NCBI GenBank assembly: GCA_937928455.1
Contig: CALFUG010000152.1
Coordinates: 1 to 8,982, forward strand
Direction: 5' to 3'
Source of the DNA: an uncultured Clostridia bacterium
GTDB taxonomy: Bacteria > Bacillota > Clostridia > Peptostreptococcales > Anaerovoracaceae
DNA length: 8,982 bases
Shown: positions 1 through 6,825 of the stretch, one piece after another
Layout: each line of letters starts with the position of its first letter
Numbering within the stretch: the stretch's first letter is position 1
Notes under the pieces: generated by a model
Database searches by the model: none
The model's input: only the letters and a program-made list of their open reading frames with translations
What the model was told of the DNA's origin: nothing
Program-made: the position numbers and the translations under genes

Positions 1-45
1 TCACGGTACTGTCCTCTCAATCTGTGCACAAAAATGAGAGGTACA
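1..45. repeat. Inverted repeat just after the serine hydrolase stop; possible element end or weak terminator
   Basis: The arms CCTCTCA (13-19) and TGAGAGG (35-41) are perfect complements around a 15-nt loop that contains the palindrome GTGCAC (24-29). On the minus strand the segment begins TGTACCTCTCA directly after the TAA stop of the serine hydrolase gene. No T tract follows the hairpin on either strand, so it is not a standard intrinsic terminator. A TGT... terminus with nested short repeats is common at ends of some insertion sequences, but no transposase is visible because the window stops here. Its identity is unresolved. Confidence 0.35.
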
Positions 46-1569
46 TTAAGTCCTATTCGTAGATATCCTTTTCTCCCGAGAATCCGTTTCTGGAAATAGT
101 ATAGATAATAGTAATGCCAAGGAAAAAACAACGATGGAATAAATCAACCAGTCAAAAGCCAAAGGGAATATAGAAGATAAAAACAGGTACGGCTGATTTG
201 AGCTCCAGACCACTGCGAAAACCATTCCCAAACCCAACCCCAATTTCACACTTCGGGTTACCATGGCTTGCTTGGACAATATGGTAAACGAACGGTGCCT
301 TCGGTAAACACCTTTGCCTGTTCGATACAATAGAGCCATCGACCCAATGGCAATCAAACCGATGACAACCCACATACCCACCACTCCCCATAGGATTTTA
401 CTCATCCCGACTTGGGAAGCTAGGGACCATCGGGACCAGTCTTTCAAAACAGAAGAAATTAAGGGCCAGCTTCTTTGGCTATTGGTTAAAATAACAATAG
501 CTTCTCCTTCTTCCGGGAAAGAGTGGAAATGGGTCATCCATCCGTGTCCCTGTCCTCCATGGAATACAGCCTTTTTGCCCTCCGCAGTATTTTCAATGAA
601 ATACCCCAGCCCATAGCCCTCCGCCACCATTCCATAGATTCCCGAAATGTCCATAACAGGAGTGTACATTTCTTCCATTGACGAAGGTCGAAGCACCCGG
701 CTCTCCGTTTTTTTGCTCTCCTCCATTCCGGCCATGACAAAACGCGCTACATCCTCAACATTGGAAAACATCCCTCCGGAACCTTTCTCTGAATACACAT
801 ATAAAGGAACCGGATCTCCTTGTAAATCATATCCCATCGGTACTTCCGGATCTATATCTTCACTCCATTCGAAGCGGGCGCTATTCATACCCAGGGGTTC
901 CAAAACCTCTTCCTCCATATAATCAGAAAACTTTACTCCCGTTACTTTTTCGATGAGCAATTCCAACAAATTGAATCCCACATTGGAGTATTCAAAGGCG
1001 GTCCCCGGCTCTCGAACCAATTTCGCCTGTCGAGACAAACTGTTTTCTAAACTGGGGATGGAATCTTCCGGAGAATATTCCAAACCAATGGTTCCCAAAG
1101 GCATCCCACTACTATGGCTTAACAATTGCCGGATGGTGATATCTTCCTCTGAAAATCGGCTTTTCGGAATTGCCCAGCTCGTGAGGTATTGATGAACCGG
1201 CTCATCCAATTGAATTTGGCCATTCTCCAACAATTTCATAACGCCCCATGCGGTAACAGACTTCGAGATGGACTCCACACGACATACAGTATCTACCGTC
1301 ATTTCCCGCCCAGCTGCCACATCTGCATATCCATAAGCATTGGACCAAACCATCTCCCCGTCATGAATCAGCGCAATGCTGACCCCCGGGATTTCGTAGT
1401 TCCCCATAATTCTTGTAATCCGTTCATCCAAGTATGCGGTGAATTCACCAACGGATGCTTCACTATTCGGTCTTTTCACACCGTAGGAATCGTTCACATA
1501 CACGATGAATGTTAAAATAAGAGCTACAACTAATACGAAAATGGTTAGCCATTTTTTGCTGGTTTTCAC
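46..1569 (-). CDS. Membrane-anchored serine hydrolase, class C beta-lactamase / penicillin-binding-protein fold
   Basis: This 507-residue protein starts at a GTG, six or so nt downstream of GGGAG. Residues 7-25 form an N-terminal membrane segment or uncleaved signal. Residues about 41-380 are a beta-lactamase-family (PF00144) domain. It has the catalytic S100-I-S-K103, the second motif Y194-S-N196 and the third motif H337-G-G, all in the expected order and spacing. Three further hydrophobic stretches follow (about 392-416, 441-457 and 468-492), so the hydrolase domain should sit outside the cell between membrane anchors. Members of this family act on D-amino-acid peptides, esters or beta-lactams. 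The exact substrate cannot be read from sequence, and calling it a resistance enzyme is not justified. It has its own promoter and is separated from the phosphate operon by a terminator and 432 nt. The reading frame is intact, but its TAA abuts the inverted repeat at 1-45, so the last residues could have been altered by an insertion. Confidence 0.88.
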   Translation of the reverse strand: MKTSKKWLTIFVLVVALILTFIVYVNDSYGVKRPNSEASVGEFTAYLDERITRIMGNYEIPGVSIALIHDGEMVWSNAYGYADVAAGREMTVDTVCRVESISKSVTAWGVMKLLENGQIQLDEPVHQYLTSWAIPKSRFSEEDITIRQLLSHSSGMPLGTIGLEYSPEDSIPSLENSLSRQAKLVREPGTAFEYSNVGFNLLELLIEKVTGVKFSDYMEEEVLEPLGMNSARFEWSEDIDPEVPMGYDLQGDPVPLYVYSEKGSGGMFSNVEDVARFVMAGMEESKKTESRVLRPSSMEEMYTPVMDISGIYGMVAEGYGLGYFIENTAEGKKAVFHGGQGHGWMTHFHSFPEEGEAIVILTNSQRSWPLISSVLKDWSRWSLASQVGMSKILWGVVGMWVVIGLIAIGSMALLYRTGKGVYRRHRSFTILSKQAMVTRSVKLGLGLGMVFAVVWSSNQPYLFLSSIFPLAFDWLIYSIVVFSLALLLSILFPETDSREKRISTNRT

Positions 1570-1619
1570 CTAATCTCCCTTTCTATGGTCCAAACCGGTA
1601 CTTTTTGTTTATATGATAT

Positions 1620-1648
1620 ATTTTACCATAACCGTTTATTCTTGTTGA
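1620..1648 (-). promoter_or_regulatory. Predicted sigma-A-type promoter of the serine hydrolase gene
   Basis: On the minus strand, TAAAAT (1625-1620) is preceded by TGG, giving an extended -10. TCAACA (1648-1643) lies exactly 17 bp upstream and matches four of six bases of the -35 consensus. Transcription would start near 1613 and give a leader of about 45 nt before the GTG at 1569. The prediction rests on motif match and spacing only. Confidence 0.5.
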
Positions 1649-1663
1649 CACAATTATATCAAC
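1644..1663. promoter_or_regulatory. 20-bp near-perfect palindrome over the -35; operator-like
   Basis: The half sites GTTGA (1644-1648) and TCAAC (1659-1663) flank a centre AATT (1652-1655). Sixteen of twenty bases obey dyad symmetry, and the two mismatched pairs are C/A transitions. The palindrome covers most of the -35 hexamer of the serine hydrolase promoter, where a dimeric repressor would block polymerase. No regulator gene is adjacent, and the site does not match the TACA/TGTA operator of BlaI/MecI. It could instead be part of a decayed element end. Confidence 0.4.
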
Positions 1664-1806
1664 TCCCAGAGACCTGACATGCCAAATAAAAGCACCTTTG
1701 GTTCTTCACATAGGCCTGTCTCCCATGTAACTCCATTCCTGATTTTACGCACAACATGTCTTTTAAGGCATATTACGTAAATATTTGAGAATGAATATTC
1801 CTATAT

Positions 1807-1844
1807 TTGCACAAAACGTTGGCAATAAGGAATGTTTTGTGCGA
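1807..1844. repeat. Long hairpin / inverted repeat upstream of the toxin-like fragment
   Basis: GCACAAAACGTT (1809-1820) pairs with AATGTTTTGTGC (1831-1842) around a 10-nt loop. The outer nine pairs of this arm are perfect and one internal pair is G/T. Counting 1807-1808 with 1843-1844, the stem reaches 14 bp including two G/T pairs. There is no T tract, so it is not an intrinsic terminator. It ends about 20 nt before the ATG at 1866. It could be an operator for the lost toxin-antitoxin unit, a recombination site or a remnant of a mobile element. The sequence alone does not decide between these. Confidence 0.5.
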
Positions 1845-1865
1845 TAACGGGAATGGAACAAGCTA

Positions 1866-1988
1866 ATGTTAGGAAAGCAAGCAAAAGAACTTGACTTCGT
1901 CCGCGATACCTATGAAAAGATTTGTAGACTAACCGAAATACTGAAGTTCTTCAAGCATGATGCTGTGCTGTTGCAATATCTCTCATAA
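1866..1988 (+). pseudogene. N-terminal fragment resembling an AbiEii/AbiGii-family nucleotidyltransferase toxin
   Basis: A 40-codon plus-strand frame runs from ATG 1866 to TAA 1986-1988 and is open upstream to 1848. Its stretch DFVRDTYEKICRLTEILKFF (residues 10-29) resembles, from memory, the N-terminus of clostridial AbiEii toxins, where a segment ending in LKGGTAINL normally follows a few residues later. Here the frame stops just before that point, so the nucleotidyltransferase core (GG-T/S motif and acidic metal ligands) is absent and the product cannot be active. AbiEii proteins usually follow an AbiEi antitoxin gene, and none is recognisable upstream. The frame runs against the phosphate operon, and its stop codon touches the T tract of the phoR terminator. 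A short chance ORF remains possible. Confidence 0.4.
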
Positions 1989-2013
1989 AAAAACAGGCGG
2001 ATTAATCCGCCTG
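1987..2013 (-). terminator. Intrinsic terminator of the phosphate operon, overlapping the phoR stop
   Basis: Positions 1994-2013 are a perfect 20-bp palindrome that folds into an 8-bp GC-rich stem (1994-2001 with 2006-2013) and a TTAA loop. On the minus strand seven T residues (1993-1987) follow the stem directly. The TAA stop of the kinase gene (2004-2002) lies in the loop, so the last codons also encode the stem. On the plus strand no T tract follows, so it should act mainly on the phosphate operon. Confidence 0.93.
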
Positions 2014-3669
2014 AAATTCGATTCGTATGGTGGTTCCTTTTCCTACTTGGCTTTCCAGACTCAGAGCCGCCTTATGATAGGCGGCAATGTGTTTCACAAT
2101 GGAGAGTCCTAGGCCAGTCCCACTTATATTTTTGGAATGGCTTTTATCCACCCGGTAGAAACGTTCGAAAATTCTTTCCTGGTCTTCCAGCGGAATACCA
2201 ATACCGGTATCCGCCACTTCCAGAACTACTTTATCTTTGTTTTTCTGGATTCGCGCCGTGATTTCCCCCTCTTCCACATTGTATTTAATGCTATTGTCCA
2301 TTAAATTCACCAACATCTCTTCTAACAACGTGGGAATGCCCTGCACAAAGGCTTCCTCTCCAGCAACTTTTATCTCTATTCCCCGAAGAGCTGCCGTTGG
2401 CCGAAGCCGCTCCGCCACCCTTTCTGCTTCCTTCAGTAGGTTGACCCTTTCCATTGGAATTCGAATGTTGCCTTCGTCCAACTCAGAAAGCCGAATGATG
2501 TCCTCAATCATGGAAAGAAGATCCTTGGCTTCCCCCTGAATTCTCCCGGCGAACTCAATGGCATCCGCCCCCTCCGCCATCCGGTTGCTCAGTATCTCTG
2601 CATACCCCAAGATAGAAGTCAATGGCGTTTTTAATTCATGGGACACATTGGCGGTGAATTCACGGCGAAGGTTATCGGCTCGTCTTTTCTCCGTCACATC
2701 ATACAGCATCAAAATTCCTCCGGAAACCTCTTCCTCCTGGAATACCGGCGTAGCCCTCAACTGATACTGCCTATCCCGATCTTCTATAATCTCCTCTTGA
2801 TGCTGTCCCTTTAATGCTTTTTCTACACTCTCCAGGAGCTTGAGATTCCGGTTGGCCACCGAAAAGTGTTTCCCGGGAAGATTGTCCTCCTCTACCTCAA
2901 AAAAGCGGGCAGCACTCCGATTGATGGTGATGATCTTTCCGGCTCGATCCAAAATAATCAATCCTTCTTCCATATGAGAAGTGATTCGGTTGAAATTGTC
3001 AGTACGTGCCGAAAGCTCCCTCATTTTATCCTGAACCGACTGGTTCAAATTGTGAATTCGGGAAACCAATGGGAACAACTCTTCGTAAAGCTTTTCCCCT
3101 TCCGGATGTTCTAAATCTATATCATTAATAGGCTGAATAATCCTACGGGTTTGCATCCTTGAAAACACCATGGCCAGTACTCCGATTAGCAAAAGGATTC
3201 CCACAAGAAAAATCACACTTTCTCCCATGGAGGTACGAATGCTGTCGGTCCGTATGGAAAGTCGAAGCACATTTCCATCATCGGTCTTTTGCGCCAGATA
3301 AAAAAATTGGCTACCCAGTGTGTCGGAATTGCGGACCCCTTCTCCTTTACCGGTTTCAAAGGCTGCCTTTACCTCCAGCCGATCTTTATGATTTTCCATC
3401 TCCGAAGGTATGGCCCGATTATCATACAGAACCTTCCCGGATGGGGCAATCAAGGTAATCCGGGAATTTCGGTCTTCCCCCCGTATTTCTTGAAGATAGA
3501 CGATTCCCGATTCTCCATATCCCGTCATAACCAAAGCCATCTGATTCTTCAGCTCTCGCTCCATATCATTTTCCAACTGTTGATACAGCAATACGGAAAA
3601 AGCTGCCGCCGTTAGAATAATGGTTATAAGCGAAATCAGCACCATGCTGCCGAATATTTTTCGTTTCAT
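2002..3669 (-). CDS. phoR: PhoR-type phosphate-sensing membrane histidine kinase
   Basis: This 555-residue sensor kinase has a membrane helix at 8-29, an extracytoplasmic region at about 30-148 and a second helix at 151-170. A short linker with only a weak HAMP-like pattern (about 171-220) leads to a PAS domain at about 225-328. The HisKA domain has phospho-accepting H344 in SHELKTPL. The HATPase domain shows the N box (N459), DTGIG at 487-491, FERFYRVD at 501-508 and GTGLGLSIV at 517-525. All catalytic motifs are present. The protein should autophosphorylate at H344 and pass phosphate to D55 of the regulator encoded just upstream. The ATG overlaps the regulator's TGA in an ATGA (3666-3669), which suggests coupled translation, and AGGGAGAAGGG lies in front. 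Its place behind pst-phoU supports PhoR, with control through PhoU and the transporter inferred from the family. Its stop sits within the operon terminator. Confidence 0.93.
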   Translation of the reverse strand: MKRKIFGSMVLISLITIILTAAAFSVLLYQQLENDMERELKNQMALVMTGYGESGIVYLQEIRGEDRNSRITLIAPSGKVLYDNRAIPSEMENHKDRLEVKAAFETGKGEGVRNSDTLGSQFFYLAQKTDDGNVLRLSIRTDSIRTSMGESVIFLVGILLLIGVLAMVFSRMQTRRIIQPINDIDLEHPEGEKLYEELFPLVSRIHNLNQSVQDKMRELSARTDNFNRITSHMEEGLIILDRAGKIITINRSAARFFEVEEDNLPGKHFSVANRNLKLLESVEKALKGQHQEEIIEDRDRQYQLRATPVFQEEEVSGGILMLYDVTEKRRADNLRREFTANVSHELKTPLTSILGYAEILSNRMAEGADAIEFAGRIQGEAKDLLSMIEDIIRLSELDEGNIRIPMERVNLLKEAERVAERLRPTAALRGIEIKVAGEEAFVQGIPTLLEEMLVNLMDNSIKYNVEEGEITARIQKNKDKVVLEVADTGIGIPLEDQERIFERFYRVDKSHSKNISGTGLGLSIVKHIAAYHKAALSLESQVGKGTTIRIEFQAD

Positions 3670-4355
3670 GCCCTTCTCCCTATCCGATATCCCACATTGC
3701 GAACGGTTTCAATCCATTCTCCCTGGTCCCCCAGTTTCTGTCGAAGCGTACGGATATGAACATCCACGGTTCGGGTTTCCACCGCCGAGTCATAACCCCA
3801 TATCACATCCAGCAATTTGTCCCGGGACAACACCATGTTTTCGTTTTCCATAAGAAACCGCAATAGCTCAAATTCCTTGAATGTGAGCTGCAGCTCTCGT
3901 CCCTGGGCTTGGACCCAACGTTCTTCCCGATTCATCTTTATTTCTCCCACTTGAAGCACCGGGGATTCCCAATCCTGCCGATTTCGGCGAAGAACCGCTC
4001 GAATCCGGGACATTAATTCCATCACCCCAAAGGGTTTGGCCACATAGTCGTCGGCTCCGGCATCCAAACCATGCACCTTGTCAAATTCGCTGCCCTTGGC
4101 AGTGAGCAAAATAACCGGTAATTCTTTGGTTTCCTTGTTTCCTCTAATCTTGGATAGAATCGTCAAGCCATCCTCTCCCGGAAGCATAATATCCAAAAGA
4201 ACCAAATCCGGAATGGCCTTGCGCATGGCTTCCCAGAAGGTTTCTCCATCTTCAAACCCTTCTGCGATGAAGTCCTTGCTATTCAGAGCATACACCAGCA
4301 ATTCCCGAATATTCTTTTCATCCTCTACACAATAGATTCGTTTTCTAGTGTCCAA
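3666..4355 (-). CDS. phoP: OmpR/PhoB-family response regulator, PhoP/PhoB-like
   Basis: This 229-residue two-domain regulator has the usual length for the family. The receiver domain (about 5-120) has the acidic pocket E11-D12, phospho-accepting D55 in LLDIMLP, T85 and K107 in the KPF motif. The winged-helix DNA-binding domain (about 130-229) ends in a typical recognition segment, with TRTVDVHIRTLRQKLG around the recognition helix. The start is a TTG at 4355-4353 behind GAGGGAG at close spacing; no ATG in a good position was found. It overlaps the kinase gene by 4 bp. An 83-nt gap separates it from phoU, with a possible own promoter in the 3' end of phoU. The predicted role is to activate pst and other Pho genes under phosphate shortage by binding repeated TTAACA-like hexamers, such as those at 8880-8929. 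Receiver and kinase families are paired widely, so the phosphate role rests on gene context. Confidence 0.92.
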   Translation of the reverse strand: MDTRKRIYCVEDEKNIRELLVYALNSKDFIAEGFEDGETFWEAMRKAIPDLVLLDIMLPGEDGLTILSKIRGNKETKELPVILLTAKGSEFDKVHGLDAGADDYVAKPFGVMELMSRIRAVLRRNRQDWESPVLQVGEIKMNREERWVQAQGRELQLTFKEFELLRFLMENENMVLSRDKLLDVIWGYDSAVETRTVDVHIRTLRQKLGDQGEWIETVRNVGYRIGRRA

Positions 4356-4438
4356 AATTCTCCCTCTCTTCCTCCCGTGTCACGACCCGCTTTCCCATCG
4401 AAAACACGAAGTTGAATTTGGTCCGAACATAATCCCAT

Positions 4439-5116
4439 TTATTCTTTAATTATATCACTATTTCCATCGGCATACTTATGAACTCCCGTAATGGAAAAAA
4501 TCACCCACTCGGCAATATTCACCGCATGATCCCCAATGCGTTCCAGATATTTTGCAACCATTAGCAAATCCAAAGCCTGGCTTCCATTTTCTGCATTCTC
4601 GTGGATCAGATTTATTAAATCACTTTTCACTTGCAAAAACAAGTCGTCCACAATATCATCTGCATCCACTACTGCCTGGGCCATATTCAAATCTTTTTTG
4701 ACAAAGGCATCGATGCTTCCCGTTACCATTTTCACCGTTTCCTCCGCCATTTGAGGTATCTTCACCAATTTCGTTACGTAGGGAGCCTCCGATAGATAAA
4801 TGGCGATTTCGGAAATATCCGCGGCCTGGTCGCCAATACGTTCCATGTCGGTAATCATTTTGAGAGCGGCGGAAATAAGTCGCAAATCTCGGGCCACCGG
4901 CTGCTGCTGCAAGAGCAACTTCAAGCAAAGGTTTTCTATCTCTTGCTCCTTTTGGTCCACTTCAAGATCTTCCTGAATGGCCTTTTTTGCTTGTGATTTA
5001 TCTTGATCAATCAATGCTTTCACTGCATTGGTAATGGAAGCTTCAATCAGAGACCCCATTCGAATGAGTTCCGTGTTGAGTTCTTCCAGTTGAGTATCAA
5101 ATCGATTTCTCATCAT
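4439..5116 (-). CDS. phoU: PhoU phosphate-signalling regulator
   Basis: PhoU is a helical protein of 225 residues, usual for the family, built from two similar three-helix bundles. Each bundle carries the metal-cluster motif: E92-R-I-G-D96 with D100 in the first, and E192-R-I-G-D196 with N200 in the second. The repeated ERIGD-(Q/H)-A pattern is diagnostic. It is a peripheral cytoplasmic protein that links the PstSCAB transporter to the PhoR kinase, restraining the kinase and uptake when phosphate is ample; this role is known from the family. The ATG at 5116 overlaps the pstB stop in an ATGA, with GGGGAGG seven nt upstream. A second ATG follows at once, so the true start could be one codon later. 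It is cotranscribed with pstB. Confidence 0.96.
   Translation of the reverse strand: MMRNRFDTQLEELNTELIRMGSLIEASITNAVKALIDQDKSQAKKAIQEDLEVDQKEQEIENLCLKLLLQQQPVARDLRLISAALKMITDMERIGDQAADISEIAIYLSEAPYVTKLVKIPQMAEETVKMVTGSIDAFVKKDLNMAQAVVDADDIVDDLFLQVKSDLINLIHENAENGSQALDLLMVAKYLERIGDHAVNIAEWVIFSITGVHKYADGNSDIIKE
4442..4457 (-). promoter_or_regulatory. Candidate internal promoter for phoP-phoR (extended -10)
   Basis: On the minus strand, TGA followed by the consensus TATAAT (4454-4449) forms an extended -10 inside the last codons of phoU. No clear -35 is seen 16-18 bp upstream, which extended -10 promoters can tolerate. Transcription would begin near 4442, about 90 nt before the TTG of the regulator gene. 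The 83-nt gap after an otherwise tightly packed operon fits a separate basal promoter. The hexamer is also explained by AT-rich codons, so this is tentative. Confidence 0.38.
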
Positions 5117-5907
5117 CCAAACCTCCCCGTTATATAATCTTCTGTACGCTTGTCTTGCGGTGCGGTAAATACACTTTCGGTTTCTCCAAACTCCAACACC
5201 TCTCCCAACAGGAAAAATGCCGTTATGTCGGATACACGAGCCGCTTGTTGCATATTGTGTGTCACCATTACTATGGTATAATCTTTTTTTAATTCCAGAA
5301 CCAGGTCCTCAATTTTCGAGGTGGAAATGGGATCCAGTGCGCTGGTGGCTTCATCCAGCAACAGTACATCCGGTTGTACCGCCAGGGCCCTTGCAATGCA
5401 AAGTCTTTGTTGCTGTCCACCGGAAAGCCCATAAGCATTTTCCTGCAATCGATCCTTCACCTCATCCCAAAGAGCGGCGCGACGCAAGCTTTCTTCTGCA
5501 ATTTCCATGAGAAGCTTCTTGTTTTTAATCCCATATATTTTAGGGCCATAGACCACATTTTCATATATTGATTTGGGGAATGGATTGGGCTTTTGAAAAA
5601 CCATACCAACCCGGGATCTCAACTCTTCTGCGCGAACATTAGGGGCAAATATATCATCCCCATAATAAAGAATCTTCCCGCTTGTCCGTACTTCCGGTAT
5701 ATTTTCCGTCATTCGGTTCAAGGTTTTAATAAAAGTAGATTTTCCACATCCGGAAGGACCGATGATCGCCGTAATTTTATTTTTGCTGATCTTCATATTA
5801 ATGTCCTGTAAGGCCTGTTTATCTCCATACCAGAGATTCAGCCCTTGCACATCATATACAATATCCGTAGATGTATCTACTTTTGATATATTATCATTCA
5901 AATCCAT
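5113..5907 (-). CDS. pstB: PstB, ATPase subunit of the phosphate ABC transporter
   Basis: The 264-residue ATPase powers phosphate import from the cytoplasmic face. Walker A is G50-PSGCGKST, the Q-loop is Q105 in FQKPNPFP, the signature is LSGGQQQR (161-168), Walker B is VLLLDEA (181-187, catalytic E186) and the switch is H217. The motifs FQKPNPFPKSIYENVVYGP and EYxTGxFG-like C-terminus (YITGRFG) are typical of PstB rather than other importers. All residues needed for ATP hydrolysis are present. It lies 9 nt after pstA and overlaps phoU by 4 bp. The annotated ATG at 5907 is only two nt from AGGAGG, which is unusually close; the TTG two codons later (5901-5899) has the better spacing of eight nt and may be the true start. 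Confidence 0.97.
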   Translation of the reverse strand: MDLNDNISKVDTSTDIVYDVQGLNLWYGDKQALQDINMKISKNKITAIIGPSGCGKSTFIKTLNRMTENIPEVRTSGKILYYGDDIFAPNVRAEELRSRVGMVFQKPNPFPKSIYENVVYGPKIYGIKNKKLLMEIAEESLRRAALWDEVKDRLQENAYGLSGGQQQRLCIARALAVQPDVLLLDEATSALDPISTSKIEDLVLELKKDYTIVMVTHNMQQAARVSDITAFFLLGEVLEFGETESVFTAPQDKRTEDYITGRFG

Positions 5908-5915
5908 TTCCTCCT
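5899..5915 (-). promoter_or_regulatory. pstB ribosome binding site that favours a TTG two codons after the ATG
   Basis: On the minus strand AGGAGG (about 5915-5910) is followed by AA and then ATG (5907-5905), a spacing below the usual 5-9 nt. The TTG at 5901-5899 in the same frame is eight nt away. Two other genes in this locus use TTG, so the shorter product, lacking Met-Asp, is plausible. The ATG remains possible. Confidence 0.45.
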
Positions 5916-5916
5916 A

Positions 5917-6825
5917 TCATAACTTTTTCTGAAATTTGTTCCGGATAATAATTGCCGAAAGGTTCAGCAAGAAAAGAGTGCTTAAAAGAACAACAATGGT
6001 GGCGGCCGCCAAATAGGCATATTCCGGTGTCAATACCGTATCCAAGGTCCAATAATAAATTTGTATGGGCAAGGCCGTAAAATCATCCATCAATGTGGTG
6101 GGGATCTTCATGATGAGAGTGGGGATTCCCAAAACCACCAAAGGTGCCGTTTCGCCAATGGCTCTGGATATGGCTAATATCCCTCCCGTTAGAATCCCGG
6201 GTAATGCAACGGGAAGAACCACCCGCCAAATGGTGGTCCACTTATCCGCCCCCATTCCATAAGAAGCTTCTCGCAAGAACATGGGAACCGCCCGTATTGC
6301 CTCTTGCGCCGCCACAACCACGATGGGCAGCACCAAAAGAGACATGGTGAGCCCCCCGGCAAGAATGCTGGACCCAAGACCCAGAACTCTGGAGAAGAAC
6401 GTGAGTCCTAAGAGACCGAATATCACGGAAGGCACACTGGCTAAGTTAGATATATTCACACGAATCATCCGTTGCAAGAGCCCATCTTTTGCATATTCTT
6501 CAATGAAGATGGCGGTCGCCACCCCCAATATCAGCGTAACGGGTATCACAATCACCATCAGGTATAAGGTGCCCAATATAGCTCCTCTAATCCCTGCCTT
6601 TTCCGGGAATATGGACAAATTCTTCATGAGAAATTCCCAATTCAGCCACCCGATGCTCTCCCGAATAATATCATAAAGAAGAACCACTAAGACCAACATT
6701 ACCAACAAAGTGGAAAAAGCAAAGATATTCTTCACTCGATTGTTAAGATTCACTCTTTTGGAAACCCGGTGCTTGTCAATGTCTATTTTAAAACCATGAT
6801 TCCATTTCACATTCTCATCCATCAT
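5917..6825 (-). CDS. pstA: PstA, permease subunit of the phosphate ABC transporter
   Basis: The 302-residue inner-membrane permease has about six hydrophobic segments: roughly 33-54, 82-110, 126-148, 152-178, 205-233 and 268-294. The binding-protein-dependent transport domain (PF00528) is marked by an EAA-type loop at REASYGMGADKWTTIWRVVLP (185-205), the surface that docks with PstB. The motif AISRAIGETAPLV (218-230) is characteristic of PstA. It would form the phosphate channel with PstC. The ATG at 6825 shares one base with the pstC stop, and a GAGAGG lies seven nt upstream, so translation is probably coupled. A second ATG follows directly and could be used instead. The roughly 30-residue charged N-terminal extension before the first helix is cytoplasmic; its role is unknown. 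Confidence 0.96.
   Translation of the reverse strand: MMDENVKWNHGFKIDIDKHRVSKRVNLNNRVKNIFAFSTLLVMLVLVVLLYDIIRESIGWLNWEFLMKNLSIFPEKAGIRGAILGTLYLMVIVIPVTLILGVATAIFIEEYAKDGLLQRMIRVNISNLASVPSVIFGLLGLTFFSRVLGLGSSILAGGLTMSLLVLPIVVVAAQEAIRAVPMFLREASYGMGADKWTTIWRVVLPVALPGILTGGILAISRAIGETAPLVVLGIPTLIMKIPTTLMDDFTALPIQIYYWTLDTVLTPEYAYLAAATIVVLLSTLFLLNLSAIIIRNKFQKKL

Larger units (their letters stand above)
1570..1865. other. Intergenic stretch without an intact gene
   Basis: Apart from the serine hydrolase promoter, its palindrome and the hairpin at 1807-1844, this AT-rich stretch holds no reading frame with a start and ribosome binding site on either strand. It also contains small palindromes such as TTACGTAA (1773-1780) and GAATATTC (1793-1800). 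Together with the gene fragment that follows, it looks like eroded accessory DNA between two functional units. Confidence 0.5.

Noticed and set aside
46..1569. Antibiotic-resistance beta-lactamase
   Set aside because: The family includes many peptidases and esterases. The membrane anchors and lack of an adjacent BlaI/BlaR give no support for resistance.
1645..1673. Perfect TTGACA on the plus strand (1645-1650) as a promoter for the toxin-like fragment
   Set aside because: No -10-like hexamer is found 16-18 bp downstream, and the hexamer is explained as part of the palindrome.
1583..1705. Open minus-strand frame of about 40 codons in front of the serine hydrolase
   Set aside because: It has no ATG and no ribosome binding site, and it overlaps the predicted promoter and palindrome.
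3100..3160. Full HAMP domain after the second helix of the kinase
   Set aside because: Only a short IxPI-like start and a helical linker are visible; the second HAMP helix pattern is too weak to call.
4356..4438. Pho box in front of phoP
   Set aside because: I found no repeated TTAACA-like hexamers at 11-bp spacing in the gap.
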